This document shows, piece by piece, positions 1-12,483 of a DNA stretch of 64,000 nt. Below the pieces are notes generated by a model, which ran no database searches, was not told the DNA's origin, and saw nothing but the letters and a program-made list of their open reading frames with translations. The position numbers were made by a program, and so were the translations under genes. Each line of letters begins with the position of its first letter. Positions within the stretch are counted from its first letter, which is position 1. The stretch comes from Glycine soja (lineage: Eukaryota; Streptophyta; Magnoliopsida; Fabales; Fabaceae): assembly GCF_004193775.1 (NCBI RefSeq), contig NC_041003.1:27033735-27097734 (forward strand). The letters run 5' to 3'.

Positions 1-461
1 TACATGAGGCTAAGTGAGTCTGATCCGCTAAGCCCAGGTAACTTAGTCAAAACAATTTGTTGATAGTCGCGCGCTAAGCCGAGCTTTCCTGAGCCAAGCG
101 CATTTCGTCGTGGCATCTGTTGGGCTAAGCGAGTCCCGCTCACTAAGCTCCCATACTTAGTGTATTTTGTGAACTGTATGGTGCCGCTAAGAGCAACCTA
201 TGAGGAGTTGAGCGCATATCCTTGCGCCAGACGTTAGGCTTAGCGGGCACTTACCAGCTAAGCCAATTATGCAGAAGCTGAATTTCTGCAACTTCTGCTA
301 AGCGGCCTCACATGTCGCTAAGTGGTAGTGTGCTTTTTATGAAGGCTAGCTAAGCAAACCATGTCTCGCTAAGCGGCCAATGTCTTTTTCAGTTTTATTT
401 TTCAGTTTTTGAATTTGAATAATTTGTGTCCTGATTAACTGTTTGACTCCTTTATTTGTAG
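1..461 (+). repeat. CGCTAAGC-rich leader of a retroelement
   Basis: About eleven near-copies of CGCTAAGC (also GCTAAGCG, CTAAGTGG) lie roughly every 30-40 bases, directly upstream of the ATG at 462. The array is dispersed, not a strict tandem. The same motif in opposite orientation precedes the minus-strand ATG at 3314. I infer an untranslated leader of a plant retroelement. No promoter or LTR border is visible inside the window. Confidence 0.6.
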
Positions 462-1043
462 ATGGCTTCTAGGAAATGCAAGAGTATTGGTTCAAGACCC
501 ACTACACAATATGATACAAGGAGATTTCACTCCTTTGATGCTTGGAACCGATACATGGATAATATCTTGGGAAGAAACATTGTGCTAGAAAGGAAGGTGG
601 AGATCTACCACACTGAGCTGCATGATTTTAAGACTGAATTGGAGAGGCGTAACTTCCATAAACGCCTCACCAATTTGGTTGATGGCAGCATAGACTTGGC
701 TTTGGTGAATTTCTATGCAAACTTATACAATTTTGATGCTGACAGCCTCAACACATTCTTAGAGACACTTGTGGTGTTGGCAGAGGGTGAGACTTTTCCC
801 ACATACTCCAGATACTGCAAGCTGCCCACAGATTATAGAGAGATTGAGGCTGCCTTATGCATACCAGGCCGAGGGTTCATCTTGAACATTGAGGGCCATC
901 CTGGGAAGATTCTTAGGAAGGATTTGACTACTCTAGCTCAGGTGTGGAGTGTTCTCTCATACTCCAACCTGGCCCCCATATCACATACCTCTGATCTGAC
1001 AGTGGACAGAGCTAGGATAATCTTAGGAAGGATGATCTTTTGA
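462..1043 (+). pseudogene. Plant transposon-type protein (PF20167-like), 3'-truncated
   Basis: A 193-codon frame opening with MASRK. It contains IYHTELHDF, a VNFYANLY segment, CIPGRGF and the stretch DLTTLAQVWSVLSYSNLAP, the usual landmarks of the soybean protein family annotated as 'putative plant transposon protein' (PF20167-like, recalled from family knowledge). Those proteins are normally several hundred residues long. Here the frame ends soon after SDLTVDRARI, where similarity stops and a short unrelated tail reaches TGA, so the C-terminal half is missing. A related C-terminal half lies on the opposite strand at 2829-3314. Function in the element is unknown. The leader is the CGCTAAGC-rich stretch before it. 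Confidence 0.65.
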
Positions 1044-1177
1044 CCTTATTGAAAGCACACACTTATTCTTTTCTTCTTCTTTTTTTAACATACAACTTAT
1101 TTGTTGTGTGTGTTGATGCTTAACCTTTTTCTTTTCCTTCTAATTGACTTTCCTCCCCCAAATTTAGAGTAAATTTG

Positions 1178-2150
1178 TGATGCAAGCTCCATTGGAGCTT
1201 GTAGGCCTAGGATCTTCTTCATCAATGGATTCATTTGCTTCTTGGAAGATAAATGGCAGCGGAATGGAGAAGGAAGAGAGAGAGGAGACGCCACTTCAAG
1301 GAGAAGATGAGTCTAGAAGAAGCTCACCACCATAGGAGGCCATGGATAAGAGCTTGGAGGAAGGAGATGAATGAAGGGAGAGGGAGAGAAGAGCACGAAA
1401 TTTTGTGCTCAAAAAGAGCTCTGAAATCTGAAGTTAATATTCAAATGATCAAAGTTGAAAAAAATGCACACACATGACCTCTATTTATAGCCTAAGTGTC
1501 ACACAAAATTGGAGGGAAATTTAAATTTCACTTGAATTTGAAATTGAATTTGTGGAGCCAAACTTTGGAGCCAAAATTTCACTAATTATGATTAGTGAAT
1601 TTTAGTTATGGTTCAGCCCACTAATCCAAGATCAATTCCAAGATTCTCCACTAAGTGTGCTTAGGTGTCATGAGGCATGAAAAGCATGAAGGACATGCAC
1701 AAAGTGTGACTATATGATGTGGCAATGGGGTGTAGTAAGCAAATGCTCACCTCCCCCTCTAAAATTTAATTGGATTGGGCTTCTACCAATTCAATTAAAT
1801 TTATTTCCAACCACACACATCAAATATCCACTTAGTGCATGTGAAATTACAAAACTACCCCTAATACAAAAACTAGTCTAGGTGCCCAAAAATATAAGGG
1901 CTGAAAAATCCTATATTTCTAGGATACCCTACCTACAATATGGAGCCCTAAATACAAGGACCAAATATAATGACATGCTAGTCTAATATGTACAAAGATA
2001 ATTGGACCCAACCTTGGCCCATGGGCTCAGAAATCTACCCTAAGGTTCATGAGAATCCTAGGGCCTTCTTCAGCAGCTCTAGCCCAATCTTCTTGGAGCC
2101 TCTTGCTCATGGTTCTAGTGATTGGTCCCTTCCTAGGGAGGATTGCATCA
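1178..2150 (-). mobile_element. Solo LTR of a gypsy-type element, TSD ATTTG
   Basis: The stretch begins TGATGCAAGC and ends GGATTGCATCA, and is flanked by ATTTG on both sides (1173-1177 and 2151-2155), a perfect 5-bp target duplication. In reverse it aligns with the 3' LTR at 15251-16197: shared segments include the TACAAGCTCCA end, the block around 1540-1850 and the CCCATGGGCTCAG region. A minus-sense TATAAATAG lies near 1481-1492. No internal genes lie between the TSDs, so it is a recombination-derived solo LTR. Open frames at 1097-1477 are shadows of it. Confidence 0.85.
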
Positions 2151-2155
2151 ATTTG

Positions 2156-2828
2156 CCTTGAACGATATGCTCTCCTAGAATCTAAATAAGGTATCAAGAG
2201 ATAATCATTTAAGTTTAGGGTTCACTTCATGACAAAAATCATTCAGCTTATAGAAGGAGCAAAAGATACCGTTATCATTCAAGGTGAGCTATTTGGTCAA
2301 AAGAGCTTGTGTATATACAAATCATGGCCTTCATCATGTTCTAAGTTATACATATCATTTTAGAATTCAGAGATTCATGCAAAGATCATTACTCACAGTT
2401 AGTCGTTCACTCGTAGAGTAAGGTCACACTTTCACCATTTTTTGGTTCAAGCTTTTTCTTTCACAATTAGTCTGTCTATTGACTAACAATTCTACTGTGA
2501 GTTCACACTCTTGTTCTTTCTTTTTTCAACATGCATATTCGTTCCAATTCATGAAAAGAAACACAGATCTCATCTTAAGTATGCATTCAATTTAAAACAA
2601 GGCATACATCCATTTCACAAAATAAATAAACTATTTCACTGCCATACCAACAAAAAGCTAAGTTAAACTATTCTAGATGCTTCAGAATGAGCAACTACAC
2701 TACTCATGCACAAAACTAAAAAAAAGTAAATAATGTAATAACACCATAATAGATCAAAAGGTGCAAAAAGAAGCATAAACTCTTCAGAAATATCCACATT
2801 CTTGTCAAGATGAACCACAACTTCCTCA
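2156..2828. other. No gene recognised
   Basis: AT-rich non-coding sequence between the solo LTR and the minus-strand pseudogene. Probably the downstream untranslated part of the element that encodes the 2829-3314 protein. I see no repeat or motif I can name. Confidence 0.4.
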
Positions 2829-3314
2829 CTAGTCCATCCAGTCAAAAAAATCTGAATCATCCTCTAGGTAGTAGGCTGGTGAGTCAGTAGGAGCAGCAGC
2901 TTCAGCATCTGAGTCATCAGGAATGAGTATCAAAGGTGGTGCCGGTGGAGGAGATAGTATCTCAACCTCCGGAGAAGCAGGTGGGTCTACTACTGGAGGC
3001 TACAACTCAGCTAGTGCAGGCTCTGTCCTTGTTGGTAAAGGACTGGGAGGAACAACCTGGGGGGCTCTTCCCAAAGGAAGCTGGGCTTCAGGCCAGGCCA
3101 CTTTGTCCAGAAATTGTTCCATGGATGTTATTGGCTTGTTGTGAGCTAACTGTTGTTGGTTGTATACAATCATCAACTGCCCTCGAAATAAGCTTTGCAA
3201 CATAGGAATTATGGGTGGTGCTTGTTGGGCATCTGGTTCCATGGTTGCTGTCAGAGGAGGTGAGTTGGGGGATGAAGGGATGTCTTCAGCTCTTGCTCTC
3301 TTTCTTGAGGCCAT
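2829..3314 (-). pseudogene. C-terminal part of a plant transposon-type protein, one internal stop
   Basis: The minus-strand frame opens at an ATG at 3314 with MASRKRARAED, then runs into PMLQSLFRGQL and SMEQFLDKVAWPEAQLP. This is the proline-rich C-terminal module of the protein family whose N-terminal half is at 462-1043. The central domain is absent, so the start is fused directly to the tail. A TAG at 3000-3002 interrupts the frame. The same frame then continues as an acidic tail (LILIPDDSDAEAAAP, DDSDFFDWMD) to a TAG at 2829-2831. A deletion derivative of a retroelement gene. Confidence 0.6.
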
Positions 3315-3329
3315 CTGTAAGAAAAGAAT

Positions 3330-4720
3330 GTGAACATTTGCAAAAATTAAGTCAACAGAAAGATAAAGGCCGCTTAGCGAAATATTCGTCGCTTAGCGGT
3401 CCTCACAAAACAAATTATATCGCTTGGCGAAGCAAAGGTCGCTTAGCGAGTTTTCAAGAGAGCTTATACTCGCTTAGCGACCTATAGAGCCCGCTAAGCC
3501 TAAGACCAGCCCCAATGATACGTGCTTAGCCCTCCTTGAGCCGCGCTTTGCGGTATTACATAGTAAAATTTTCACAAATTTTACTAAGTTATGGGAGCTC
3601 AGCGAACTGGGTCGCTCAGCTTAGTAACTACCGCAAAGAAATTCACTAGCGCGCAACTATTAGCACAAAATAAAAAAATTTCTACATTACCTGGGCTTAG
3701 CGAATCAGCCTCACTTAGCCACAAATACATATCAAGAGAATGAATATTCATCCTCTACAGGTCAGATCGCTTAGCACAACGAACACGCTCAGCGAATTCT
3801 TTTGAAGAATACATTACTATTGGTACACTCGCTCAGCACAACATATGCGCTCAGCGAGTTCTTTCGAGACATTCAAAGAGCATTGATAATCTCGCTCAGC
3901 GTGGCTAGTGCACTCAGCAAGTTCATTGCATTTTCTAGAAAGACAGCAGGAAAAACAGTGCATCATCTTCTAAAAGAGGGCCTCTAATAGGCAAATCACA
4001 CATGCAAAGTTCCCACACATTTTACAACAACCAACCTATACATAAACCTAAACTTTAACTACTTCTAAACATATTACAATCCTATAATTCCTAAAGCTAA
4101 TTTTAAAGGTCATCTAACCTAAGATTGAGCAAAATAACAAAGAAAAGGATCATATGGAACTTACTTGAATTGTTGATGTAGTAGACCAAATGCAGATGCT
4201 GGATTAGACGAGGGAAGGAGAAAGAGATAAAAGTGTTTATGCAAAAAAAAAATTCTCCAACTGTCCCTTACACTCAACAGTTGTCATAGTACTGAAGTTA
4301 CACTTAACCAAGTGATTTTCGACGCTCCCACTTAGCGAAGCATTCGCTCAGCGGGAGAGTCGTTTGGTTTCTCAAGGCCAGCCGCTTAGTGGAGCTCACG
4401 CTTAGCCAAGCTCTCTTTTTTTTTTTGTTGCACAGAATTTCGCTTAGCATGAAGGTGTTGTCGCTTAGCGGGATCTGCAGATAAAAAAAACCTGCAACTT
4501 CCGCTAAGCCAAGCTCTAATCTGCTTAGTTGAAATTATGCATTTTAAGTGCAGAGGAGCCGCGCTGAGTGGTTAATAGCATCGCTTAACGTGCATACTGC
4601 CGCAAGCGATTGAGCTCAGCGACCATGAATGGCGCTAAGCTGCATCCAATCCAGTTTAAACCGCAAGAATATTCGCTTAGCTAACAGATTAAGTGCTAAG
4701 CTCCATGACGGAGGAGCTCA
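3330..4720 (-). repeat. Long CGCTAAGC/CGCTTAGCG motif field upstream of the minus-strand gene
   Basis: Dozens of GCTTAGCG, GCTCAGCG and GCTAAGCC variants occur between about 3367 and 4710. In the sense of the minus-strand gene starting at 3314 they read GCTAAGCG, the same orientation relative to the gene as at 1-461. This is the longer leader of the pair. Small open frames such as 3802-3987 fall within the field and have no family resemblance. Confidence 0.6.
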
Positions 4721-4810
4721 GGAGGATGACGACATGGCTGACGTGTTGGACTTCTTCACTTGATAAGGCAGATTTGCACGACTGAGATCGCCGAAAATTG
4801 TGATTTTGTC

Positions 4811-4960
4811 TTTATTTGATTTTATTGCTTTCAGTTGTTATTTCATTATGATAAAACTGAAATTGATTTTATTGCTTTCAGTAGTTGTTTCATTATGATA
4901 AAACTGGACTTGATTTTATTGCTTTCAGTTGTTATTTCATTATGATAAAACTGAGCTTGA
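4811..4960 (+). repeat. About 50-bp tandem repeat, three copies
   Basis: Three successive copies of a unit reading GATTTTATTGCTTTCAGT followed by a TTTCATTATGATAAAACTG block, differing at a few positions. Non-coding. Confidence 0.75.
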
Positions 4961-6490
4961 TATTATTGTCATTAGTCATTTGTTGTTTCATTTTGACTAA
5001 TTTCATCGCTTCTAGAATATTGTCGTACATACTTTGTGATGGTTTGTCTGAAACGCCAAAAAAGAATAGGGAGTCTTGTGTATCTACACTTGTATGCCTT
5101 TATTTCCTTTTGATAAAGTGTAATCTTGGTTACCAACTTTTCCTGGGTTACTAACCTTTTCTAACACAAAAGAAATTTGCTTGAAAAAAAATTGCTTGAA
5201 AGAAAAAGCTAAAAAAAAAACTAAAAGCCAACATGCTTTTGAAAGAAAATAATCGCCTTTCTTCATCTTCGGAAAATTCACAGGTCGGAACATAAAAATA
5301 TTTTTGAAAGAAAAAATGTGTGTGCACCTGAAGGGTGAATGCAATGAAGATTTTTCCCGAAGCCCTGAATGGACTCGGATGTGTGCGTAACTTGATAAAA
5401 GAGCTTTATTTAGAAACATTGGGTTGATTTGAACGGGGGAAAACAAACCCTAAGCCTTAGTGTTTATATGGCCACAAAGCTTTATGAGTGTCCACATGGA
5501 TGTATGCATGATTAGTTTTGCATAAATTTATAATCATCATTGTTATATATGTGTCATGGAAATGATTTGGGGCATTCCCTTATTCTTGAACCGCTGGCTA
5601 AACAAATATACCAACATGCGTCATGTCGCACCATCCGTAGGCCTTTTTAGTCAAACCTCAACATTTTGTCCATAACCTTGACCTATGATGGAAATTTCCA
5701 ACCTTACCATTGGAAGAAAGAACGGAAGAATCTTCCCCCAAAAAAAGCCTCTTTTACCTGGTTACAAATGTACTTCAAAAGGAAAGAAAAGGAAGAAAGT
5801 CAACCAATCAAAGATTGGAGAAAAATAAAGGAAAAAATAGAAAAGAAAGAAAAAATATGGAAAGGTTCTTTGGACTAGACAATGTCTGAGCAAATATGCA
5901 GAATTGTCAAAAGCAAAAGGAAAGGAAAAGCAACAGTAACAATAACTTGGTTAAAACCCAAGGGATGCATGAAGCAATCACCTTTTTGGTTACCAACCAA
6001 ATCTTTGTGTTTGCTCTTCCTCCGTGTCGAACCAAAGAGAAAAAAGAAAAAGAAAAAAACAGAAAAAAAAAAAAAAAAGAAAAGGCCAAAACACCCAAAA
6101 GCCAAAGTTCCCATCAAAATCCAGCTTTCTAAAAAAGTCCTATTGATCCATGATTACGCATATTATCTTTGATTTGATAGGAAATGACTTGCAAAGTCAA
6201 ATCATGACATGTCTGTCGGTTCAAAATTAGAATGAAACACTTGCCTGTGTGAGATTTTATACACTGTGAGCGGTTTTCCTCTATTTTTCAATTGGACCCA
6301 ATGCTTTCTTCTAATGTTCTTTTAAAGATGAAATGCAAATGTCCCAAATCTCATTTGTGGTTATGGGAAATTCTATCAACATGTTTTCCTTCCCCAGTAG
6401 TCACATTGTTTTTCTTCAAAAATATATGTTGCTCTGACCGGTCTGGAGGTTTGTTTCTTTGCTAAGCGCGTTCGCATTTTAGTGAAAGAT
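4961..6490. other. Retroelement-like non-coding stretch
   Basis: No reading frame here resembles a known family. Purine-rich runs (5700-5860 and 6030-6110) give low-complexity lysine-rich translations that are artefacts. Because it runs into the minisatellite field and then a polypurine tract and LTR at 8037-9385, I infer it is the 3' untranslated interior of the same gypsy element. Confidence 0.4.
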
Positions 6491-6499
6491 TTTCAGAGA

Positions 6500-7860
6500 C
6501 TATTTTAGTCTCCCTTTGCTATCCAGAGACAAGCGAATCCAATGGCACGCAGAGACAAATTATGGTCATCCGCACCCTTTTCCATCTAGAGACAAGCGAG
6601 TCCGATGGCACGCGGAGACAAATTATGGTCATCTGCACCCTTTTCCTTCCAGAGACAAGCGAGTCCGTTGGCACACGGAGACAAATTATGGTCATCCGCA
6701 CCCTTTGCCTTCCAGAGACAAGCGAGTCCGTTGGCACGCGGAGAAAAATTATGGTCATCCGCTTCCTTTGTTATCTAGAGACAAACAAGTCTGATGGTAC
6801 GCAGAGACAAATATGGTCATCTGCCCCCTTTTTCGAAGACTCGAATGTCTTTCGACCGAGACTATTACAGTCTCCCTTTGCCTTCCAGAGACAAGCGAGT
6901 TTGTTGGCACGTGGAGACAAATTATGGTTATCCGCTTCCTTTGCTATCCAGAGACAAGCAAGTCCGATGGCATGCAGAGACAGATATGGTCATCTGCCCC
7001 CTTTGTCGAAGACTCGAATGTATTTTGACCGAGACAATTGAAGTCTCCCTTTGCCATCCAGAGACAAGCGAGTCGGTTGGCACACAAAGACTATTCATGG
7101 TCATTCATTTTCATTGTTTTCAAGACTATTGAAGTCTCCCTTGCCATCCAAAGACAAGCGAGTCTGTTGGCACACGGAGACTATCATGGTTATCTGTTTC
7201 ATTACTTTCAAGACTATTGAAGTCTCTCTTTCCATCTAGAGACAAGCGAGTCCATTGGCACTGGAGACCATTCATGGTCATCTGTTTTCATTTTTTTCAA
7301 GACTATTGAAGTCTCCCTTGCCATCCAGAGACAAGTGAGTCCATTGGCACGCGAAGACTATCATGGTCATCTGTTTCATTGTTTTCAATAGTCTTGAAGT
7401 CTCCCTTGTCATCCAAAGACAAGCGAGTCCGTTGGCATGCGGAGACCATTCATGGTCATCCATTTTCATTGTTTTCAAGACTATTGAAGTCTCCCTTTGC
7501 CATCCAAAGACAAGTGAGTCCGTTGGCACACGAAGACCATTCATGGTCATCTGTTTTCATTGTTTTCAAGACTATTGAAGTCTCCCTTGCCATCCAGAGA
7601 CAAGGGAGTTCGTTGGCACGCAGAGACTATCATGGTCATCTGTTTTCATTGTTTTCAAGACTATTGAAGTCTCCCTTGCCATCTAGAGACAAGCGAGTCC
7701 GTTGGCACGCAGAGACTATCATGGTCATCCATTTTCAAGACTATTGAAGTCTCCCTTGCCATCCAGAGACAAGCGAGTCCGTTGGCATGTGGAGACGATC
7801 ATGGTCTCCCTCTCTTTATCTATCCTAAAAGATTGTCGGAGTTTTTGTCGAGACTTCATT
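6500..7860 (+). repeat. Minisatellite field with two unit lengths
   Basis: From about 6516 to 6780 the unit is 63 bp (core GAGACAAGCGAGTCCG..GGCACGCGGAGACAAATTATGG), repeated about four times. From about 7040 to 7790 the unit is roughly 80-91 bp: the same core followed by CATTGTTTTCAAGACTATTGAAGTCTCCC, repeated about nine times. A transitional stretch with GAAGACTCGAATGT lies between. The 63-bp part gives a 21-residue periodic translation, but all frames are open there and the later units break frame. I regard it as non-coding repeat in the 3' interior of the element whose LTR starts at 8051. Confidence 0.85.
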
Positions 7861-8036
7861 GTCTCCCTTTGTTTTTGCAAGACTTCCAGGTTTTTGTTGA
7901 CATACCTGATGCTTCATATGCTCTTTCTTTTAACAGGTTTCACTGATTGGGCTAGTGGCCAGTTAGGTGGGGAGGTCGCTCAAACGAAATTAGTGTCTTT
8001 ATCTTTACTTCCCTTTTATCTCCAATAAAAGATAAG

Positions 8037-8050
8037 TAAAGAGGGGAAAC
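8037..8050 (+). promoter_or_regulatory. Polypurine tract
   Basis: AGTAAAGAGGGGAAAC lies immediately before the LTR start TGTCATACCC, as expected for the plus-strand primer of a plus-oriented LTR retrotransposon. Confidence 0.7.
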
Positions 8051-9385
8051 TGTCATACCCTAATGTCGTCTGGGGGAAATTGTTTGTTAATATTTGGATT
8101 CTTGTCGGCCGAATTGAGCTGCTTAACATTAATCATCGTGCAATCCGAAGGGTTTTGCAATGTTTCAAAAGGAAATGAGCAAAATACTCAAAATGGGGGC
8201 AAAATGGTCAATTTAGAGGTATTCTTCAGCCCCTGGGCCCACCTGGGCCCATTAGAAAACTTCAAGGAGAAGCAACCAGCTCGCCTAGGCGAGCTGTGTT
8301 GCAACCTCCTCCCCCCATTTTCCTATAAATAGGAATGGGGGGCTGAAGGGAAGGGGTTTAGCATCATTTATAAGCATATTTCACTAAAATTAGTGAAAAG
8401 AAGGAGAAAAAAGAAGAAAAATCAAGGCCGAGGCGCTTCCGTAACGTTTCCATGATCAATTCCGTGAACGTTCTTCGTCGTTCTTTGTCCGTTCTTCAAT
8501 GTTCTTCGTTATTCGACCGGTTAGTTTTCTATTTTGAAGCTCTGAATTCATTCTATGCACCCTTAGGGGTCCATCCTTGCTTTGCATGTCTTCATCTTCA
8601 TTCGACCGGTTAGTTTTCCATGATCTTTTTCTTTGTTTTAAGTGAGTTTCGACCGATCATTTAAGTCGTAATCTCACTTAATCAATGTTAAAATGAATTT
8701 CAACTGATCGTTTGTGTTGTAATCTCGTTTAATCACCTTTAAAACAAAATTCAATCGATCGTTTATGTTGTAACCTTAGCTAATCATCAAAAAGATAAGT
8801 TTCAATCGGTCATTTACGTTGAAAGTTTTCTTTTAATGAGTTGAAAAATAATCAAGTGAAACCAAAGCTAAAATCAACTCATAATGAAGCTTTTTTTGTC
8901 CACAAGAAAATCACTTGAATCCGTTCAAAGGCCCAACACCTTAAATGGTCTTTTTACTTTTAAATGGTTAAAATGAACCTTTAGAAGTCTAAAGTCAATC
9001 CTACGCGCAACTTTCTTTCTTTAAAGAACTATGTAGGTTTGAGTTCCTCATCGCAATTGAGGATACATAGGAGCAAGAGCCCCTCTCTTGTCGACCCCAA
9101 AAAGCTAAAAACATAAAAAGGAAAAATAAAATTAATTTGAAGTCATGATTTTGCACATTTGATTAAAGGTCATCGTCCCTTGTGACGGACGCGTGGGGTG
9201 CTAATACCTTCCCCGTGCGTAAACAACTCCTGAACCTTTATTTCTTAAAATTCGTAGACCCGTTTTTTTTTTCTCTAACGTTTTCATCAAATAAACGTTG
9301 GTGGCGACTCCGCACGTTTTTCCTCCCTTGGAAGATGCACCCGTGAGCCTCGTGTCGCCCTCCCACCAAAGGGTAGGTTGTGACA
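8051..9385 (+). mobile_element. 3' LTR of a gypsy-type element
   Basis: Starts TGTCATACCC and ends GGTTGTGACA (TG..CA), preceded by a polypurine tract. It contains a TATAAATAGG promoter box at 8323-8332 and an 18-bp perfect palindrome at 8278-8295. The 5' LTR and coding region are not in the window, so only the 3' end of the element remains. No matching TSD partner can be seen. Confidence 0.75.
8278..8295. repeat. 18-bp perfect palindrome in the LTR
   Basis: AGCTCGCCTAGGCGAGCT equals its own reverse complement. It lies about 30 bp upstream of the TATA box of the LTR. Confidence 0.9.
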
Positions 9386-10593
9386 AGAAGGAATTATGAA
9401 CTCTTGTGATTTTTCATCTAATATGTTTGCATAATTCTGGAAGCTTTTTGTTCAAAATTTTACTTCCTTTTATAGCTCTATGATACTTTTAAGTTATAAC
9501 TTCCTCTTGGTAGAGAACACATGCATGTTGATCTTCTTTCTTCTCAAATAACATGCTATTAATAATCAATTCATGACTGCAAAAAAAAAAGGTCAATAAA
9601 AAAATTTCTATCAATTTTTAGTGTAAGAAAGAAAAAATAGAATAGTTTAAAGAAAAAGTCATTTTTAAATGGAGAAAGATAGATATAAGAAAATAAAAAA
9701 GTACCAATTTTCAAGAAAAAAAAATGACAAAAAATGATTAATTGTTAAGTACTACATGTTAATTTTTCACAAAGCTTCTTTTTTCTTTGATAAAAAAAGT
9801 GTAAAATCTCACCGTGCTACATATGTTAATGAGAGTGTATGTCATTAAAAAATGTTCAACGAATAATGAAACTATGTATTAAATAGTTAAGTTTTTGAAA
9901 CAATAATAAACATATTAAAATAGATAAAATAGTCATCATTCGATGATATTTCTTATTCTCAAATGTGAGTGTGAAACCTAGAAAATCAATTAGTAAGCAA
10001 ATGTGAAACTTAACAAAAATTAAAAGAAATGAAGAAATTGTATCAAATCATTATAACCAAAAAAAAAAATATGAGACGAAAGGAATTGTATTTGATAAAA
10101 TGAAATTGATTATTCTTTACAATAAACATCAACACATACATCTAAAGAAAGATATATTATAACATCTTATTACACATCACCTCCACGACTTGAAAAGATT
10201 TACGTAAACACATAGAACTATTCACCACTACATATAGACCTATAACAAAAGAGACAAAAATCAAGACAAGAAAATTCAGAGATAGATGCAAGCTAATTTT
10301 TTGTTTCCATAGGACTATTTGATGCAAGCTAATACTATGTAAATGGAAATATCATTATATATTAATAATTAAGACAATAGTTTAATTTCAATAATCAATA
10401 CATTTTACAGAATATTAATTGAATGATCAACATGGAAACACTATATTTACAAATTTTAAAATTAATTGGGATATTTTTTCTTTTTACCACCCTAATTTAA
10501 TTCCATAATATTATTCAATTACGTAAAATCTTTAATTGATTTGAATATTTATAATTGATTGGGATTAATATTTGTTCAAATTAATGAATTTTG

Positions 10594-10651
<58 letters not shown>

Positions 10652-12110
10652 TATTCATAATAATAAATTTATATATGTGAAATATATTAAAATTTTTATT
10701 ATAACAAAATTAATATCTAAAAAATATACTAAAAATATTTTATTTTTTACTGTTTATGATGAATTAAATTTATAAACATATTTTTAAATTCATTTTAAAT
10801 TATAAAAAATAAGGTTATAAAAGTTTTATTTATAAAAGATCTTAAATATCTAATTTAAATATTCACCCCGATTATCTTGAACAAAATTATAATTGATTGA
10901 AAATAATTAAAATTGAATATTCATTAATTGGATTATATATAACTGACCTATAACATAATGCAAATATTGTTGAACTACTTATTTTTGCATTAATTACTTA
11001 TAATAATTTTTCAAATTAATGAAGTTTCAATTTTACTTGATTATAACAAAATCTTTTTACCGCTTAACTATTCAATTTTTTATTTACTTATATTAATTTT
11101 CAAATTGCATTAATTTTCAGTTTTTTTGCTGAAATTAAAATTTTCAACATTAATTTCATATTAACAGAACACAAACATTTTTATTAGAAAAGTAATTATT
11201 TTTAATTTATACATGAAAAATATATTAAAATTTTTCTGTTTGTAAATTTAATCACAACAAAATATACTAATTTTTTTATTATTTATAAACATATTTTTAA
11301 ATACAGTTTAAATTATGAAAAATTATTTAATGAAATAAATTTTTAATGGCCAATAAATATTTTCATCTTAAAATCAATTTACATTATTTATGAATCAATT
11401 ATATAATTAATTTGTCTCATTTATATTAATGATTCATTAAGTACTAATTAAATTTGAATTTGTAACCGACACAGTTTAATTTAAAGCATACACATGACAT
11501 TCATATCTTGAGAAAGAGGCATTATGTAGGTGTAGATGGGAAACAATTCAACATGCATCAAACGCATCCACCTAGGGTCATTGCCAAGATAAACAATCAT
11601 GGAATTTACTTTAGTAGGTTTATGACGGATTTTACGGTGGGTTAAAGATACCTTTGCCCTCTAGTAGTCCTAAAATATTTGCATTATAATATTTTTTTAT
11701 TTATTAAGTAGTCCTTAATAAATAAAAAATTTCTTAATGAATCCTATATAAAATAAAAAATATATTTTTTTGAGTTGGAAGTAAGAATTTTTTTTTGTTG
11801 CTCACGACAGAAATGCCTCTACCGTATCCATTTATTCTTGTAACTAAGTCTCACCTAAGGTTTACGAGACCTAACTCAAAAGCATCCAACTAAGACCATT
11901 GAAATCTGCCTTTTCAGTTTTGCCTTAGGGGTTCTTATCCCCCTTCGTCTAGTAATAGTCATCCTTTGGTCTTATCTATCCATTAATTCAATCGTTATTG
12001 GTGTTTTATAATGATGATTTTTCAATGATCGTTACGACCTTAGAAGGGTGTTATAAAAGAGGAATAACGTTTAGAAGCATAGCAGTGATCGACTCCCAAC
12101 TTGTAACGAG
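9386..12110. other. AT-rich intergenic DNA, no gene seen
   Basis: Strongly AT-rich sequence full of TTAATTAA-like words, with no frame resembling a protein family. Apart from the AAT microsatellite at 10593-10648 I see nothing nameable. Confidence 0.6.
10593..10648 (+). repeat. (AAT)n microsatellite
   Basis: About 18 uninterrupted ATA/AAT triplets. The polyasparagine frame across it is an artefact. Confidence 0.95.
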
Positions 12111-12114
12111 TATG

Positions 12115-12347
12115 TGCAAAGTAGAAATTCGGTCGACAGACGATTGGCATAGGACAAGAGCATGATGTCTTGACTGTGTAAGCATGATAGGGCTTAAAGT
12201 AGTGTCCCGATCGGTTGGCCACTGGTATGATACACAGTCCTCCAGTCTCGAGTGCGTAAACACGAAGAGACTTAAAGTAATGTCTCGATCGGCTAGCAAA
12301 CAGTATGATACATAGTCCTCCACCCTCGAGTGCATAAGCACGATGGG
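12115..12347 (+). repeat. 78-bp satellite, left part
   Basis: CTTAAAGTAGTGTCCCGATCGG recurs with a 77-78-bp spacing (12193, 12271), each unit also carrying ACAGTCCTCCAGTCTCGAGTGCGTAAACACGA-like sequence. The array resumes at 16203 after the retroelement, with starts at 16204, 16281 and 16359. It was one array before the insertion. Confidence 0.8.
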
Positions 12348-12483
12348 TGATACAATCCTACCCCCAAGGGCATTGGATAGAAGACTCCAAGAAGATTGGG
12401 CCAGAGATGCAAGAGAAGGCTCTAAGGTTCTCATGAGCCTTGGGTAGATTTTGGGCCCATGGGCTAAGTATGAGCCCATGTAA

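Noticed and set aside
5882..6172. Lysine-rich frames overlapping on both strands
   Set aside because: They arise from A-rich/T-rich runs. No family resemblance, and all three plus frames are open there.
6516..7041. Periodic 21-residue protein in the minisatellite
   Set aside because: Several frames are open because the 63-bp unit is a multiple of three. Later units change length and break the frame.
6519..7880. CRISPR-like array
   Set aside because: Plant nuclear context, long diverged units, no constant repeat with unique spacers. It is a minisatellite.
10572..10775. Polyasparagine protein
   Set aside because: It is the (AAT)n microsatellite read in frame.
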